A DNA stretch of 64,000 nt from G963677085 sp963677085 (GTDB lineage Bacteria > Planctomycetota > Planctomycetia > Pirellulales > Thermoguttaceae), in contig CAXXFH010000004.1 of NCBI GenBank assembly GCA_963677085.2, positions 2,852,001 through 2,916,000 of the forward strand, given 5' to 3'. The translations under genes were made by a program, and so were the position numbers. Position 1 is the stretch's first letter. The number at the start of each line of letters is the position of its first letter. The notes beneath the pieces are model-generated. The model ran no database searches, was not told where the DNA came from, and saw nothing but the letters and a program-made list of their open reading frames with translations. This document shows, piece by piece, positions 15,691 to 24,765 of this stretch.

Positions 15691-18006
15691 ATGTCTAGTC
15701 CGCTATCCAATCCGAATGCTACACTTGAAGCCCCGGCCGAAGCGCTTTCGCTGCATGCGATGTTGCGATTCTTGCGAGCGGTTCGCTTTCGCAAGAAGGT
15801 GATGTTCGTTGCGCTCGTCGTCAGCGCACTGTTGGGAGTATTGTACTATTCGACGACGCCTCGGGTTTACGAGTCGAAAGCAACACTCCTGGTATTGCAC
15901 ACCGGCGACGACTGGACGCCAGAAATGCAAGCGGGCAAGTCAACTCAGGACTTGATGACCACGTACCGCAATCTGTTTGTCAGCGAAGCGGTTATCAATC
16001 AGGCTCTGACTTCGCTTCCTCCCGAAGGCCGTTTCGATCTGGCGGGCTCCCCGCGTGAGGCGTGGCCGAAGATCCTCGGTCGGAACCTCAATGTTTCGGT
16101 CGTCAAGAGCACGAACATCCTTGAAGTGGGTTACCGTTCGCAGGATCCCGAAGCGGCATTCGCCGTGGTTAACAGCATGGTGACGGCCTACCTGGATTTT
16201 ATGAACAACCTGTACCAGAGCCAGACGGGTGAGATTCTTCAGATACTGACGAAGGAGAAGACCTCGCTCGAAGAGCAATTGCGAGAGAAAGAACAGGAAA
16301 AACAAGATATTCGCACCCGCGCAAAGGATCTCGTGTTGCGTGGAGGCAATCGCGATGTCAATGTGATCATGGAGCGGGTGGTCGAACTCAACCAGGCGCT
16401 GATCGCTGCCCACGAAAAACGTCTCTCTGCCCAGGCGGAAGTCGTTGCTATTCAACAAGCCATTGCCAAGGGCGAGGATCTTCAGCAGTTTGCGTTGGAG
16501 ATGGTCAGCGATGTCGGAAGCCAGGTCATTTCGCATGCTATCGGACTGTCGTCGAACGACGCCAGCACCACTTCGCGAGTCAAACAGCAGTTGTTCATCG
16601 ACAAAGCGGAACTCCAAGCCAAGCTGGAGCACTACGGTCCGGCTCATCACAAAATCCGCCAGTTGGAACAGCGGATCCAGGTGGCCGACCAATACCTGCG
16701 GTTTCAACAGCAAATCGAACGCGTACAGCTTCGTCAGGCCAGCAACCAGGAGCTTGCTCCTATGCTGGAGCAAATGGCACGGCAGAAGCTCGATAAGACC
16801 ATCGCTCATGAGCAGTCGATTTATGCCAGCTATGAAAAGGAAAAACAGGCGGCCATCGAAATGGACCACACGATGGCCAAGCTGGAAACGCTCGAACTCG
16901 ACTTGAACCGCCTGCGAGGATTCTACGATGTAATTCTGCAACGCTATACGGACCTCGACTTGGGGCAAGAGAACGGCGCTTTGCGAACGTCGGTGCTCAG
17001 CGAATCGCAAGTTCCCACCGGTCCGGTTTGGCCCAAACCGCACATCGTCGCGTTGTTGTCGCTTTTTCTAGGCACGGCGGTTGGTTTGGTCATCGTGTAT
17101 CTGCAGGAGTTGCTTTACGATCACTTCCGCTCACCAGAGGAAATCCGCACTGAATTGGGCGTTCCCGTGTTGGCCATGATCCGCCGCATGGATCCCGTAG
17201 CCGATTGCGGGATTGACGCGGTCCACGTTCACGTTCGTCCCAATGCCGCCGAGACCGAATCCTTCCGTACGCTGCGAACGGCGTTGGCTTTCACCGAAGG
17301 TGGCGCCCAACGGTTGGTCGTTTCTAGTAGCGAACCGGGCGATGGAAAAACAACGCTCGTCTCGAACCTGGCCGTGGCCTACGCCCAGTCGGGCAAGCGA
17401 ACGCTTTTGATCGACGCCGACATGCGTCGTCCCGGTCTCACGCCATTGCTCGATTTGAAGGGACCCAAGGGCCTCTCCGTTGTGCTGCGTGGTGTTGGTC
17501 CTATCGACCAAGCCGTGGCCGAGAACGTTTTCCCGTCGATTGCCACGAACCTCGATGTTATCCCCTCCGGGCCTCGGCCGATTAACCCCACGGAATTGCT
17601 TGGCAGTGCCCGGTTCTCGGAACTGCTTTCCTGGGCAGAAACGCATTACGACCAGATTCTTGTCGACAGTCCACCGGCTCTGGTCAGTGATACGGCCATC
17701 ATTGGCCGGCTGGTCGACGGCGTGTTGTTGGCCCTGCAACCCGAGAAGAACCGTCGACGCGTCGTGATTCGGGCCACCGAGAGTTTTTCTGGCTTGGGTA
17801 TCAAGGTCCTTGGCGTGGTTATCAACCGTCTGGCCAACGAAAACGAGAAAGACTACTACGGCTACGACTATGGCTACGGCTACAGCTATAGCTACAGTTA
17901 TGGCCACGATGACGAGCCGGGCAACGAGATTGCCTACGAGAACGAGGAAGACGATTGGGCAGAAACACCGCTTCAACCGCCGCAAATCATACGGCGAGCG
18001 GCGTAA
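15691..18006 (+). CDS. Wzc-like chain-length regulator and bacterial tyrosine autokinase
   Basis: A 771-residue inner-membrane protein combining a Wzz chain-length domain and a BY-kinase. The helices lie at ~33-53 and ~450-472 around a long periplasmic coiled coil. The kinase part has Walker A SSSEPGDGKTTL near 548, Walker A' LLIDADMRRPG near 571 and Walker B ILVDSPPAL near 655. Residues ~720-745 form a tyrosine cluster (YYGYDYGYGYSYSYSYG), the expected autophosphorylation tail. It couples phosphorylation cycling to polymer length and export with the Wza-like protein upstream. The next gene starts 20 bases after the stop. Confidence 0.95.
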   Translation: MSSPLSNPNATLEAPAEALSLHAMLRFLRAVRFRKKVMFVALVVSALLGVLYYSTTPRVYESKATLLVLHTGDDWTPEMQAGKSTQDLMTTYRNLFVSEAVINQALTSLPPEGRFDLAGSPREAWPKILGRNLNVSVVKSTNILEVGYRSQDPEAAFAVVNSMVTAYLDFMNNLYQSQTGEILQILTKEKTSLEEQLREKEQEKQDIRTRAKDLVLRGGNRDVNVIMERVVELNQALIAAHEKRLSAQAEVVAIQQAIAKGEDLQQFALEMVSDVGSQVISHAIGLSSNDASTTSRVKQQLFIDKAELQAKLEHYGPAHHKIRQLEQRIQVADQYLRFQQQIERVQLRQASNQELAPMLEQMARQKLDKTIAHEQSIYASYEKEKQAAIEMDHTMAKLETLELDLNRLRGFYDVILQRYTDLDLGQENGALRTSVLSESQVPTGPVWPKPHIVALLSLFLGTAVGLVIVYLQELLYDHFRSPEEIRTELGVPVLAMIRRMDPVADCGIDAVHVHVRPNAAETESFRTLRTALAFTEGGAQRLVVSSSEPGDGKTTLVSNLAVAYAQSGKRTLLIDADMRRPGLTPLLDLKGPKGLSVVLRGVGPIDQAVAENVFPSIATNLDVIPSGPRPINPTELLGSARFSELLSWAETHYDQILVDSPPALVSDTAIIGRLVDGVLLALQPEKNRRRVVIRATESFSGLGIKVLGVVINRLANENEKDYYGYDYGYGYSYSYSYGHDDEPGNEIAYENEEDDWAETPLQPPQIIRRAA

Positions 18007-18026
18007 CTGCATCGGGAACGAAGGCA

Positions 18027-20750
18027 ATGACGGCCACCAGCGCGCATCGGCATCGACATCGTACTCGGTCGTATCGGGTGCGCTCGTCAAGCGATGCTTC
18101 ACTTGCCCCATCCGGTTCGATCGAGCAGATGCTGCTTTCGGTCGTCGATCTGGGCTTGGTGGCTACGGTTTTTCTCGTACCACTGATTCTCGGTGGCCGA
18201 GTCGCCTTGGGGCAGTTTGTCCTTGTTGCGCTAGCGCTGGGCGTTACCGTCTGCTGGACGGCATGCCAGAGCCTGCGTGCGTCGGCAGTCTGGAGACGCT
18301 CGGCGACCACACCCTTGTTGGTGGTTGTCGTACTGCTGATCGGTCTTCAATTGGTCTGCCTGCCTGCCGGTATTCTTCAAATGCTTTCCCCGAAGATTGC
18401 CCAGATTTTGCCGATGTGGGGTGCCGCCGGAGATACCTCTATAACACTGGGTACGTGGTCGACGATATCGCTTACGCCCGCTGCCACTCGCGATGCGCTG
18501 ATTTTGGTTGTGGCCTTTGTATTGCTGTTTATCACGGCGTCGCAACGGGTGCGGGAAACGGCTGATGTCGAGCGTTTGCTCCGCTGGATGGCCATTGCTA
18601 CGGTTGTTTTGGCCGTCCAGGGTCTGGCCCAACGCTTTGTCAGTAACGGCAAGTTTCTTTGGTGCTATGACCATGCTTGCTTCAATCCCGATATGTGGCT
18701 GTCGGGGAGCTTCACGAATCGCAACCACTTCGCGCAGTTCATTGCCTTAGGGGTTGGACCCTTGATTTGGTGGTTGTTCTCTGGTTTCGCTAAGCCCGAG
18801 CGTCATCGCCACTCAAAGGCAGCCGGGTTTGGCAATTCCGCCACCGTGGAAAACGATACCTGGCTTCGAGCGATGGGCCTGGGAATTGCCGTTTTCGCCG
18901 GTTTGCTATCGCTTTCACGCGGTGGTGCCATTGCCATGCTCGTGGCGATGCTGGTCAGTTTGGCCATTCTTTATTGGGCGAAAATGGTTGGCCGCCGGAT
19001 GATGCTAGGGCTCTCTGGAGCCGGTTTACTGGTTGCGGTGGGCTTGTTGATCTTCGGCCACGAAACCGTTACTCAACGGCTAGAAAGCTTTGGTTCGATG
19101 GAAACGCTCGACGGTCGGGCCGGCCGACGACAAATCTGGACGGCCGACCTCAAAGGAATCGCCGACTACGCCGCCGTTGGTACGGGTTTGGGAAGCCATC
19201 GCGAAGTTTATCCAATGTATTTGGCCAATGCGGAGACCTCCCAGCGGATGGAATTCACGCACGCCGAAAACGGCTACATCCAAACGGCCCTGGAAGGTGG
19301 TGCCGCCGGACTGTTTCTCGTTCTTATTGCTGGTGGGCTTTGCGGTTATTGGTGTTTCCAGGCTCTCAAACGTGACGATTCACGTCGCACAATCTTGTGC
19401 GTCGCCGCTATTGCCGGAAGCTTGGCCGCCAGTTTCGTGCACTCGTTGTTCGACTTCGTCTGGTACATCCCCGGTTGCATGGTTGTTCCCGTCCTCTTGG
19501 CTGCCTGTATCGAACGTTTGTCGCAACCGCCGTCGTCGCAGACAGACTACGGCGACCGCGGTGACCACGACGAATCGCCTGACGCAACTTCGCCGGCCAC
19601 TGCGGTAACGCTCGGGCGTCCGGTGTGGATCGTCGCCACGGGCTTGCTGGTCTTCGTTGGTTTTTTCCTACTACAAAACCGGTTGGCCGTGCTTCAGGCA
19701 GAGCCGTACTGGAATCGCTATCTGGTACTGAGCCGAACCGTCGATCGAGGGCGGGAGCTCGAAGACGAACGAGCATCGCTCGAAGCGATTGTCGGGCAAC
19801 TCGAACAGGTCGTCCGGCGACTTCCCGACCATACGCAAGCTCACGCCAAGCTGGCGGCCGTTCATCTGCGGTTATTCGATTACCACGACGCTACCGACGT
19901 CTGTCCCATGACGCTTCAGCAGGTTCGCGATGCGGTTAACCAGTCGCAGTTCGAGTCGACCGAGGCGATTCGTGCGTGGATCGGTCGCGCATTTGCCGAG
20001 CGAGGACGGCACCTGTACGCGGCGTTGGAGCACGCCCATCGGGCCGTACGCTGCAATCCGCTCGACGGCGAAGCTTATGTCTATTTGGCCGATCTGGCGT
20101 TTCTGGAAGGTTGCGAGGGGCCTGGTACGGCGGCTTACATTGCCCAGGGCCTCAAGGTGCGTCCCTACCACGGCGACGTTTTGTTTTCCGCTGGGCTGTT
20201 GGCTGGAGAACCAGACCGCGCGCTGGAGCTTTGGAAGGCGTCGTTCCATGCTGGCCGAGTGCATCAGCAACGACTCATCAAACTGCTCGCTCCTCAGCTT
20301 TCAGCGGATTTTCTGGTTGAAACCTTCCAGCCTGACGCCCGGTCGCTCGGCTACGTGGTTCGATGTTACCAAGACCGGGGCGAGCCCGAACAATTGGCCA
20401 TCGCGCGGCGCCACTATGCAAACGCGTGCATCGTAGAAGCCCAACAGCATCGCGGGGCGGAAGCAACCGATTGGCTCCTGAAGGCAGCGGCGGCTTTCGG
20501 CGGCTTGGAGCAAATCGACGCCCAGTTGCAATGCCTGCAGGAGGCTGTCAACCGCGATACCACACACTATCAGGCCCATTACCAGTTGGGCCGATGTCTT
20601 CATAAATCGGGACGCCATCAAGAAGCGGCCACCCACCTGCAATGGTGTCTGCAGCGCCGCCCGAAAGACCAGAAGTTGCGCAAGCTAGTGGAAGCGGCCA
20701 TCAAGGGAGGGCTACGGATGACAGGACTGCCCGCCGAAGATCGCCGGTGA
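18027..20750 (+). CDS. O-antigen ligase/polymerase-like membrane protein with C-terminal TPRs
   Basis: A 907-residue protein with about 12 membrane helices over the first ~540 residues and the Wzy_C/O-antigen-ligase segment (LSGSFTNRNHFAQFI, LLSLSRGG, GTGLGSHREVYPMY, EFTHAENGYIQ). Residues ~600-900 form tetratricopeptide-like helical repeats, ending in YQAHYQLGRCLHKSGRHQEAATHL. Such proteins polymerise or ligate lipid-linked glycans on the periplasmic face; the TPR part may hold partners. The ATG at 18027 is chosen because it follows the Wzc stop and avoids overlap; an earlier in-frame start at 17955 is possible. Confidence 0.88.
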   Translation: MTATSAHRHRHRTRSYRVRSSSDASLAPSGSIEQMLLSVVDLGLVATVFLVPLILGGRVALGQFVLVALALGVTVCWTACQSLRASAVWRRSATTPLLVVVVLLIGLQLVCLPAGILQMLSPKIAQILPMWGAAGDTSITLGTWSTISLTPAATRDALILVVAFVLLFITASQRVRETADVERLLRWMAIATVVLAVQGLAQRFVSNGKFLWCYDHACFNPDMWLSGSFTNRNHFAQFIALGVGPLIWWLFSGFAKPERHRHSKAAGFGNSATVENDTWLRAMGLGIAVFAGLLSLSRGGAIAMLVAMLVSLAILYWAKMVGRRMMLGLSGAGLLVAVGLLIFGHETVTQRLESFGSMETLDGRAGRRQIWTADLKGIADYAAVGTGLGSHREVYPMYLANAETSQRMEFTHAENGYIQTALEGGAAGLFLVLIAGGLCGYWCFQALKRDDSRRTILCVAAIAGSLAASFVHSLFDFVWYIPGCMVVPVLLAACIERLSQPPSSQTDYGDRGDHDESPDATSPATAVTLGRPVWIVATGLLVFVGFFLLQNRLAVLQAEPYWNRYLVLSRTVDRGRELEDERASLEAIVGQLEQVVRRLPDHTQAHAKLAAVHLRLFDYHDATDVCPMTLQQVRDAVNQSQFESTEAIRAWIGRAFAERGRHLYAALEHAHRAVRCNPLDGEAYVYLADLAFLEGCEGPGTAAYIAQGLKVRPYHGDVLFSAGLLAGEPDRALELWKASFHAGRVHQQRLIKLLAPQLSADFLVETFQPDARSLGYVVRCYQDRGEPEQLAIARRHYANACIVEAQQHRGAEATDWLLKAAAAFGGLEQIDAQLQCLQEAVNRDTTHYQAHYQLGRCLHKSGRHQEAATHLQWCLQRRPKDQKLRKLVEAAIKGGLRMTGLPAEDRR

Positions 20751-20765
20751 GTTTGCGGTGATTAT

Positions 20766-20868
20766 TATTGATGCTTGCATTGAAAATGATCCGCTTCGGA
20801 AAGCCGAACGCCTGGAAACCCAGGCTCTCGTTGGTCGCCTTCCGCTCATTAGCGATGCAAGCGCCAAT
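20766..20868 (-). repeat. Dispersed ~105-bp structured repeat, copy 5 (reverse orientation)
   Basis: On the minus strand the hairpins are GCCTGG with CCAGGC (6 bp) and TTCGG with CCGAA, and the end reads ATGCAAGCATCAATA. The other terminus is slightly decayed (GCGCCAAT instead of GCGTCAATA). It begins 15 bases after the stop codon of the O-antigen-ligase-like gene. Confidence 0.9.
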
Positions 20869-20954
20869 GGGGTATCGCAGCGGGCTTTACTTGTGGACGG
20901 CAACCTTCTACACTCCCATCGGCCCCAATACGTCCCCCTCCCGAGAATCTATCG

Positions 20955-21845
20955 ATGCGCACGATGAACACGCTTTCGTCGAAAGCGGCCTGCCGGATTG
21001 TCGGCATGGCCTATGACCTGGCAATGGGAGATTTTCCGGCGGTAGTTCGTATCGAAACGACCAATGCCTGTAATGCACGCTGTGTGATCTGCCCGCACAA
21101 GGATCTGAAGCGACCGATCGAGCGAATGGACGACGACCTGTATTGCCGTACGATTGACGAGTGCGGCGAGTGTGGTTGCAAAGAGGTCCATCTGCACAAT
21201 TTCGGCGAGCCGCTGTTGGACAAACACCTGGAAGATCGGGTGCGTTATGCCAAACAGCGGGGGGTGTCCAAGGTGAAGATCTTCTGCAACGGCTCGTTGA
21301 TTACCGAAGATCGTGCCCGCGGCCTGATCGACGCCGGCCTGGACGAGATTAAAATCAGTTTCGACGGCGCCACGCGGGAAGAATTCGAGAAGATCCGCGT
21401 GCCGTTGAAATTCGATGCCGTGGTCGACAATGTCCGCCGGCTGGTAGAATTACGCAACGAGAAGCAGTCGTCGATGCGGATTCTGGTGGCCTGTTGCAGT
21501 ACTACCGACAGGCAGGGTACCATGAATACTTTGGAGAAGATCGTCGACGGCTTCTCTTTTGGCAAGATCCACAATTGGCACGGAGAGGGTGAGTGTCCGG
21601 CACCGGGCAAGGTCCGTAAGCCGTGCTCGCGGCTTTGGCGAACATTTACCGTGTTGGCCAGCGGCCAGGTGGCCTTGTGCTGCCTGGACTACGACGGCCA
21701 ACACGTACTCGGAAAACTCGAACCGGGAACCTCGATTCGCGATATCTTCCAGAATGAGGCTTACCGTCGGGTCCGTGCTCAGCACCGCGAAGCCCGACAG
21801 CACGAGATCCCCCTTTGCCACAACTGTACGAAGGCATTTCTCTGA
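20955..21845 (+). CDS. Radical SAM protein with SPASM-like C-terminus
   Basis: A 296-residue radical SAM enzyme. The [4Fe-4S]-binding motif is CNARCVIC near residue 38, in ETTNACNARCVICPHKDL; HLHNFGEPLLD and EIKISFDGA are the usual barrel strands. The C-terminal cysteines (RKPCSRLW, ALCCLDYDGQ, PLCHNC) fit a SPASM-type auxiliary-cluster domain. Members modify peptides or small molecules, and some occur in surface-glycan clusters. The stop TGA overlaps the ATG of the next gene (TGATG), so translation of the M28 peptidase is coupled. No precursor peptide was found next to it. Confidence 0.9.
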   Translation: MRTMNTLSSKAACRIVGMAYDLAMGDFPAVVRIETTNACNARCVICPHKDLKRPIERMDDDLYCRTIDECGECGCKEVHLHNFGEPLLDKHLEDRVRYAKQRGVSKVKIFCNGSLITEDRARGLIDAGLDEIKISFDGATREEFEKIRVPLKFDAVVDNVRRLVELRNEKQSSMRILVACCSTTDRQGTMNTLEKIVDGFSFGKIHNWHGEGECPAPGKVRKPCSRLWRTFTVLASGQVALCCLDYDGQHVLGKLEPGTSIRDIFQNEAYRRVRAQHREARQHEIPLCHNCTKAFL

Positions 21846-22888
21846 TGGCACCGCAAAAGACCCCCGCGACGGAGTCTGCCCTGGCCCGCGATGTCGCACC
21901 GCGTCGTCGTTCTCGTCGAACCATTTTTCTGGCGACGGCTGCAATCCTTGGTGGCTTGGTCTTTGCGGCGTTAATTTTGCTGGGGCGGCGTGGGCAAAAC
22001 GGACACGCTGAAGGCGCCGTTCCGCCACTGCGGCTGCAAGATATCCCCTTCAACGGCACCCGGGCGTACGAGTATCTCAAGCAACTCTGCGCGATAGGCC
22101 GGCGGCCGAGTGGCTCGCAAGGGATGTTCAAACAACAGCAGTTGTTGAAAGACCACTTCGAAAAGTTGGGCGGTAAGGTCGAGTTTCAGACGTTTCGCGT
22201 GCGGCACCCGCAGGACCCTAATGTGTTGGTGCCGATGGCCAACATGATTATCCGTTGGCATCCCGAGCGCAAAGAACGCTTGCTGTTGTGTGCCCATTAC
22301 GACACGTTACCCTACCCGATGCTTGACCGCCGCAATCCGCGAGGGCTGTTCGTGGGTGCCAACGACGGTGCTAGCGGCGTGGCGCTGTTGATGGAGTTGG
22401 CCCACGACATGAACCGGTTGGACACGAAGTATGGCGTCGACTTTGTGCTCTTCGATGGTGAAGAGTTCATTTTCGACGAGAATGGGCGGTTTTTTCTGGG
22501 CTCGGAATACTTCGCCCGGGACTACGCTGGCAATCCACCGCCGTATCGATATCGATGGGGCATCTTGCTGGACATGATCGGCGACAGCGATTTGCAGCTC
22601 TACTACGAGCGTAATAGCTACGGCTGGCGCGATACGCGGCCGCTGGTCGAGCACCTGTGGGCAATTGCGCAACGGTCAGGTGTGAAAGAGTTCGTGCCGA
22701 AAAAACGTCATGCCATTCGCGACGACCATCTGCCGGTGCATAACATCGGCCGGATTCCTTGTATCGATGTGATCGACTTCGACTACCCGCCCTGGCACAC
22801 GCAGGGCGACACGCCCGACAAATGCTCGGCGTTGAGCTTGGCCAAGGTGGGCTGGGTAATCCGCCAATGGTTGCAGGAAGCGAAGTGA
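21845..22888 (+). CDS. M28-family metallopeptidase / glutaminyl cyclase-like, membrane anchored
   Basis: 347 residues with an N-terminal basic stretch (RRRSRRT) and one membrane helix (~23-42), so the catalytic domain faces outward. Zinc-ligand blocks of M28 are visible: LLCAHYDT, GANDGASGV, LFDGEEF, ILLDMIGD and the late DFDYPPWHTQGDTPDK. This arrangement is closest to glutaminyl-peptide cyclotransferases and related M28 aminopeptidases. Which reaction occurs is not decidable from sequence alone. The start overlaps the radical SAM stop and its own stop overlaps the next gene's GTG, so the three genes form a tightly coupled unit. Confidence 0.88.
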   Translation: MAPQKTPATESALARDVAPRRRSRRTIFLATAAILGGLVFAALILLGRRGQNGHAEGAVPPLRLQDIPFNGTRAYEYLKQLCAIGRRPSGSQGMFKQQQLLKDHFEKLGGKVEFQTFRVRHPQDPNVLVPMANMIIRWHPERKERLLLCAHYDTLPYPMLDRRNPRGLFVGANDGASGVALLMELAHDMNRLDTKYGVDFVLFDGEEFIFDENGRFFLGSEYFARDYAGNPPPYRYRWGILLDMIGDSDLQLYYERNSYGWRDTRPLVEHLWAIAQRSGVKEFVPKKRHAIRDDHLPVHNIGRIPCIDVIDFDYPPWHTQGDTPDKCSALSLAKVGWVIRQWLQEAK

Positions 22889-23334
22889 ATTTTCTCCCCA
22901 CTCTGTTATTTTCGCTGTTGTTGCTTCTGGTGGCGGCCATGATGATGGGCGCACACCTTCGAGCACGTCATCGAGCCGAGTTGGAAGATCTCTCGCCGGA
23001 AGACCGCGACTTCTGCCGACGGCAGTATCGTCGGCGAATGCAAACCAGCAGCATGTTAGGCGTATTGGCCGTGGGCCTGATCGTGGGTCACTGGATCGAG
23101 TACCCGATCTTGCCGCTGATGATCGTGGTGATCTATTGGGGGGGCGTTGCCGTGGTGGTGCTTTGGATCAGTCTGTTGGCGCTGACCGACATTTGGGCCA
23201 CGCACTACCACTTCGGCCGCGTGCAAACTTCGTACACGATCGAACGTGCCAAGCTCGAAGCGGAACTTCGGCGGATCAAGACCACCGAAGGCAACGGCGA
23301 AAGCAAGAGCCACACGCCGCCGGCGAAAGACTAG
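22885..23334 (+). CDS. Small membrane protein coupled to the M28 peptidase
   Basis: A 149-residue protein starting at a GTG that overlaps the preceding stop (GTGA at 22885-22888). Helices lie at ~5-20 and two closely spaced ones at ~55-95 (MLGVLAVGLIVGHWIEYP, LMIVVIYWGGVAVVVLWISL), with a basic DRDFCRRQYRRRM segment between and a charged tail (ERAKLEAELRRIKTTEGN) that may be a short coiled coil. No named family is recognised, although similar small membrane proteins occur in planctomycetes. The overlap implies a function tied to the two upstream genes. Confidence 0.65.
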   Translation: MNFLPTLLFSLLLLLVAAMMMGAHLRARHRAELEDLSPEDRDFCRRQYRRRMQTSSMLGVLAVGLIVGHWIEYPILPLMIVVIYWGGVAVVVLWISLLALTDIWATHYHFGRVQTSYTIERAKLEAELRRIKTTEGNGESKSHTPPAKD

Positions 23335-23351
23335 CCCGGATGTCTTTGCTC

Positions 23352-23375
23352 GTTCCCAAGCTGGAGCTTGGGAAC
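23352..23375. repeat. Hairpin repeat of the GTTCCCAAGC type
   Basis: GTTCCCAAGC and GCTTGGGAAC pair around TGGA. It lies between convergent genes, but no T-run follows in either direction. A decayed relative is at 3331-3357 (CCCCAAGCTCTAGCTTG), beside lgt and panC. Confidence 0.7.
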
Positions 23376-23521
23376 CAGGAAAAAAACTAGTGCTTTGTCA
23401 ATTTTGATTTTCGGGTGCCACGGGCAGCTTGCATGCCTGTGTTCGGCACTGGCTGACAAGCGGCCAGCGGCATCCAACTCGGGAGTCTCCGACTCGACGA
23501 AGCAGTGACCGTTTGCTCGGG

Positions 23522-24466
23522 TCAGGCGGCCTTGTTTTGGTCGGCCTTCTTGTGGCGTGGTTTCCGGCGGGCGTTTGGGTCGCCTTTCCAGCGGCGGTGG
23601 AGCCACCAGTATTGCGTGGGGTCTTGGCGGATGCACTGCTCCAGAACGCTGGTGTACCACTGCGTGATGGCTTTGATGCTGGATGTCTCCGGGCAGTCGT
23701 CGCAAGGGTCCAGAGCGGCGGCTACGTCTAACTCGACGGTCAACGGTTTGTCTAATCGGCGCGAGGCGGTGACCGCGACTGGCGCATCGTGCTGTACGGC
23801 CAACAGGGCAATCGACTTGTGGGCCGACGCCGGACGGCCGAAGAACTCGACCCAACAGCCCTTGCGGCCGGCGTACTGGTCGGCCAGCAGGGCCATCGTG
23901 CCACCGTGATTAACGACGTCGAGAATCTGCTCGAAGCCGCCGTTTTTCGGAATGATGAATTGGCCCGTGGCCCCGCGGAAACGGTGGACAAACCGGTCGA
24001 GATATGGGTTGTCGAGTGTCCGGGCGACCGTGTAGGTGGGAAATCCTAGGATTCCCATCACGAAGCCGGCTAGCTCGAAATTGCCGTAGTGGCCGGTTAC
24101 GATCAGCGTGGGCCGGTCGGTGAGCATCAGTTGTACCAGCGTGGCGTCGTTTTTTAGCTTCACGTAGTGGCGCCAGTTCGTTTCGTGAAGCTTCCGCGGA
24201 GCGTGAGCAACTTCAAGCACCAGCAGAAAAAGATGCTCCCACATGCCGTGCGACAAGCGGCAACGCTCTGCCGGGGTCAAGTGGGCAAACGCGTGGGCGA
24301 GGTTCTCGTCGACCACCTTGTGGCGAATGCGCAATACGTCGCCGAATAGCCACGCCAGCCATGTGGCAAACATTTGTCCCGTCTCGATTCGCATTGCCTG
24401 GACAATGCAGATCAGCAACCGGACTACGACATAGACCAGATAATCGACAACACGGTTTCGTTGCAT
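23522..24466 (-). CDS. LpxL/HtrB-like lipid A acyltransferase family protein
   Basis: A 314-residue LPLAT-superfamily protein. The catalytic HX4(D/E) motif is in VTGHYGNFELAG near residue 120, and the following block ARTLDNPYLDRFVHRFRG plus GGTMALLADQYAGRKGCWVEFFG matches the LpxL/HtrB group, with one N-terminal hydrophobic anchor. Such enzymes add a secondary acyl chain to lipid A on the inner membrane, and relatives acylate other glycolipids. It is transcribed alone and convergent to the radical SAM triad. The C-terminus is basic (RRKPRHKKADQNK). Confidence 0.88.
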   Translation of the reverse strand: MQRNRVVDYLVYVVVRLLICIVQAMRIETGQMFATWLAWLFGDVLRIRHKVVDENLAHAFAHLTPAERCRLSHGMWEHLFLLVLEVAHAPRKLHETNWRHYVKLKNDATLVQLMLTDRPTLIVTGHYGNFELAGFVMGILGFPTYTVARTLDNPYLDRFVHRFRGATGQFIIPKNGGFEQILDVVNHGGTMALLADQYAGRKGCWVEFFGRPASAHKSIALLAVQHDAPVAVTASRRLDKPLTVELDVAAALDPCDDCPETSSIKAITQWYTSVLEQCIRQDPTQYWWLHRRWKGDPNARRKPRHKKADQNKAA

Positions 24467-24680
24467 GCGGACCCCCGGGTTGGGATGCCAGACACGAATG
24501 TCTCACGGCAGAGTTGGGAGTCGGAATGACCAATGCCAAATGGCCAAGGAAGTACCAAATCCCAAATCAAAAACGCTCCACCACCCACTTCCCCGTATTG
24601 TCTCCAAAACACGGGGCGAAGAAAAGAGCGATCTGGGCGACGAGCGGCTCGGGGCGGCCGTGATCCATTGCCAAAAGAAA

Positions 24681-24715
24681 ACGCCCCTGCAGGTGGCGAA
24701 CACCTGCAGGGGCGT
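24681..24715 (-). terminator. Intrinsic terminator for the leftward gene at 24766
   Basis: ACGCCCCTGCAGGTG pairs with CACCTGCAGGGGCGT (15-bp stem, 5-base loop GCGAA). On the minus strand it is followed by TTTCTTTTGG. It lies 51 bases past the stop of the secreted protein. Confidence 0.8.
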
Positions 24716-24765
24716 ACACTGTTTGGCATGTTCAGATGCGATGGAATCGTTAAACAACCGGCGGA

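Noticed and set aside
15940..17043. Leftward frame of 367 residues
   Set aside because: Antisense to the Wzc-like gene, with no motif of its own.
23352..23375. Intrinsic terminator between convergent genes
   Set aside because: The stem is good but no T-run follows on either strand; the same sequence type recurs as a dispersed repeat.
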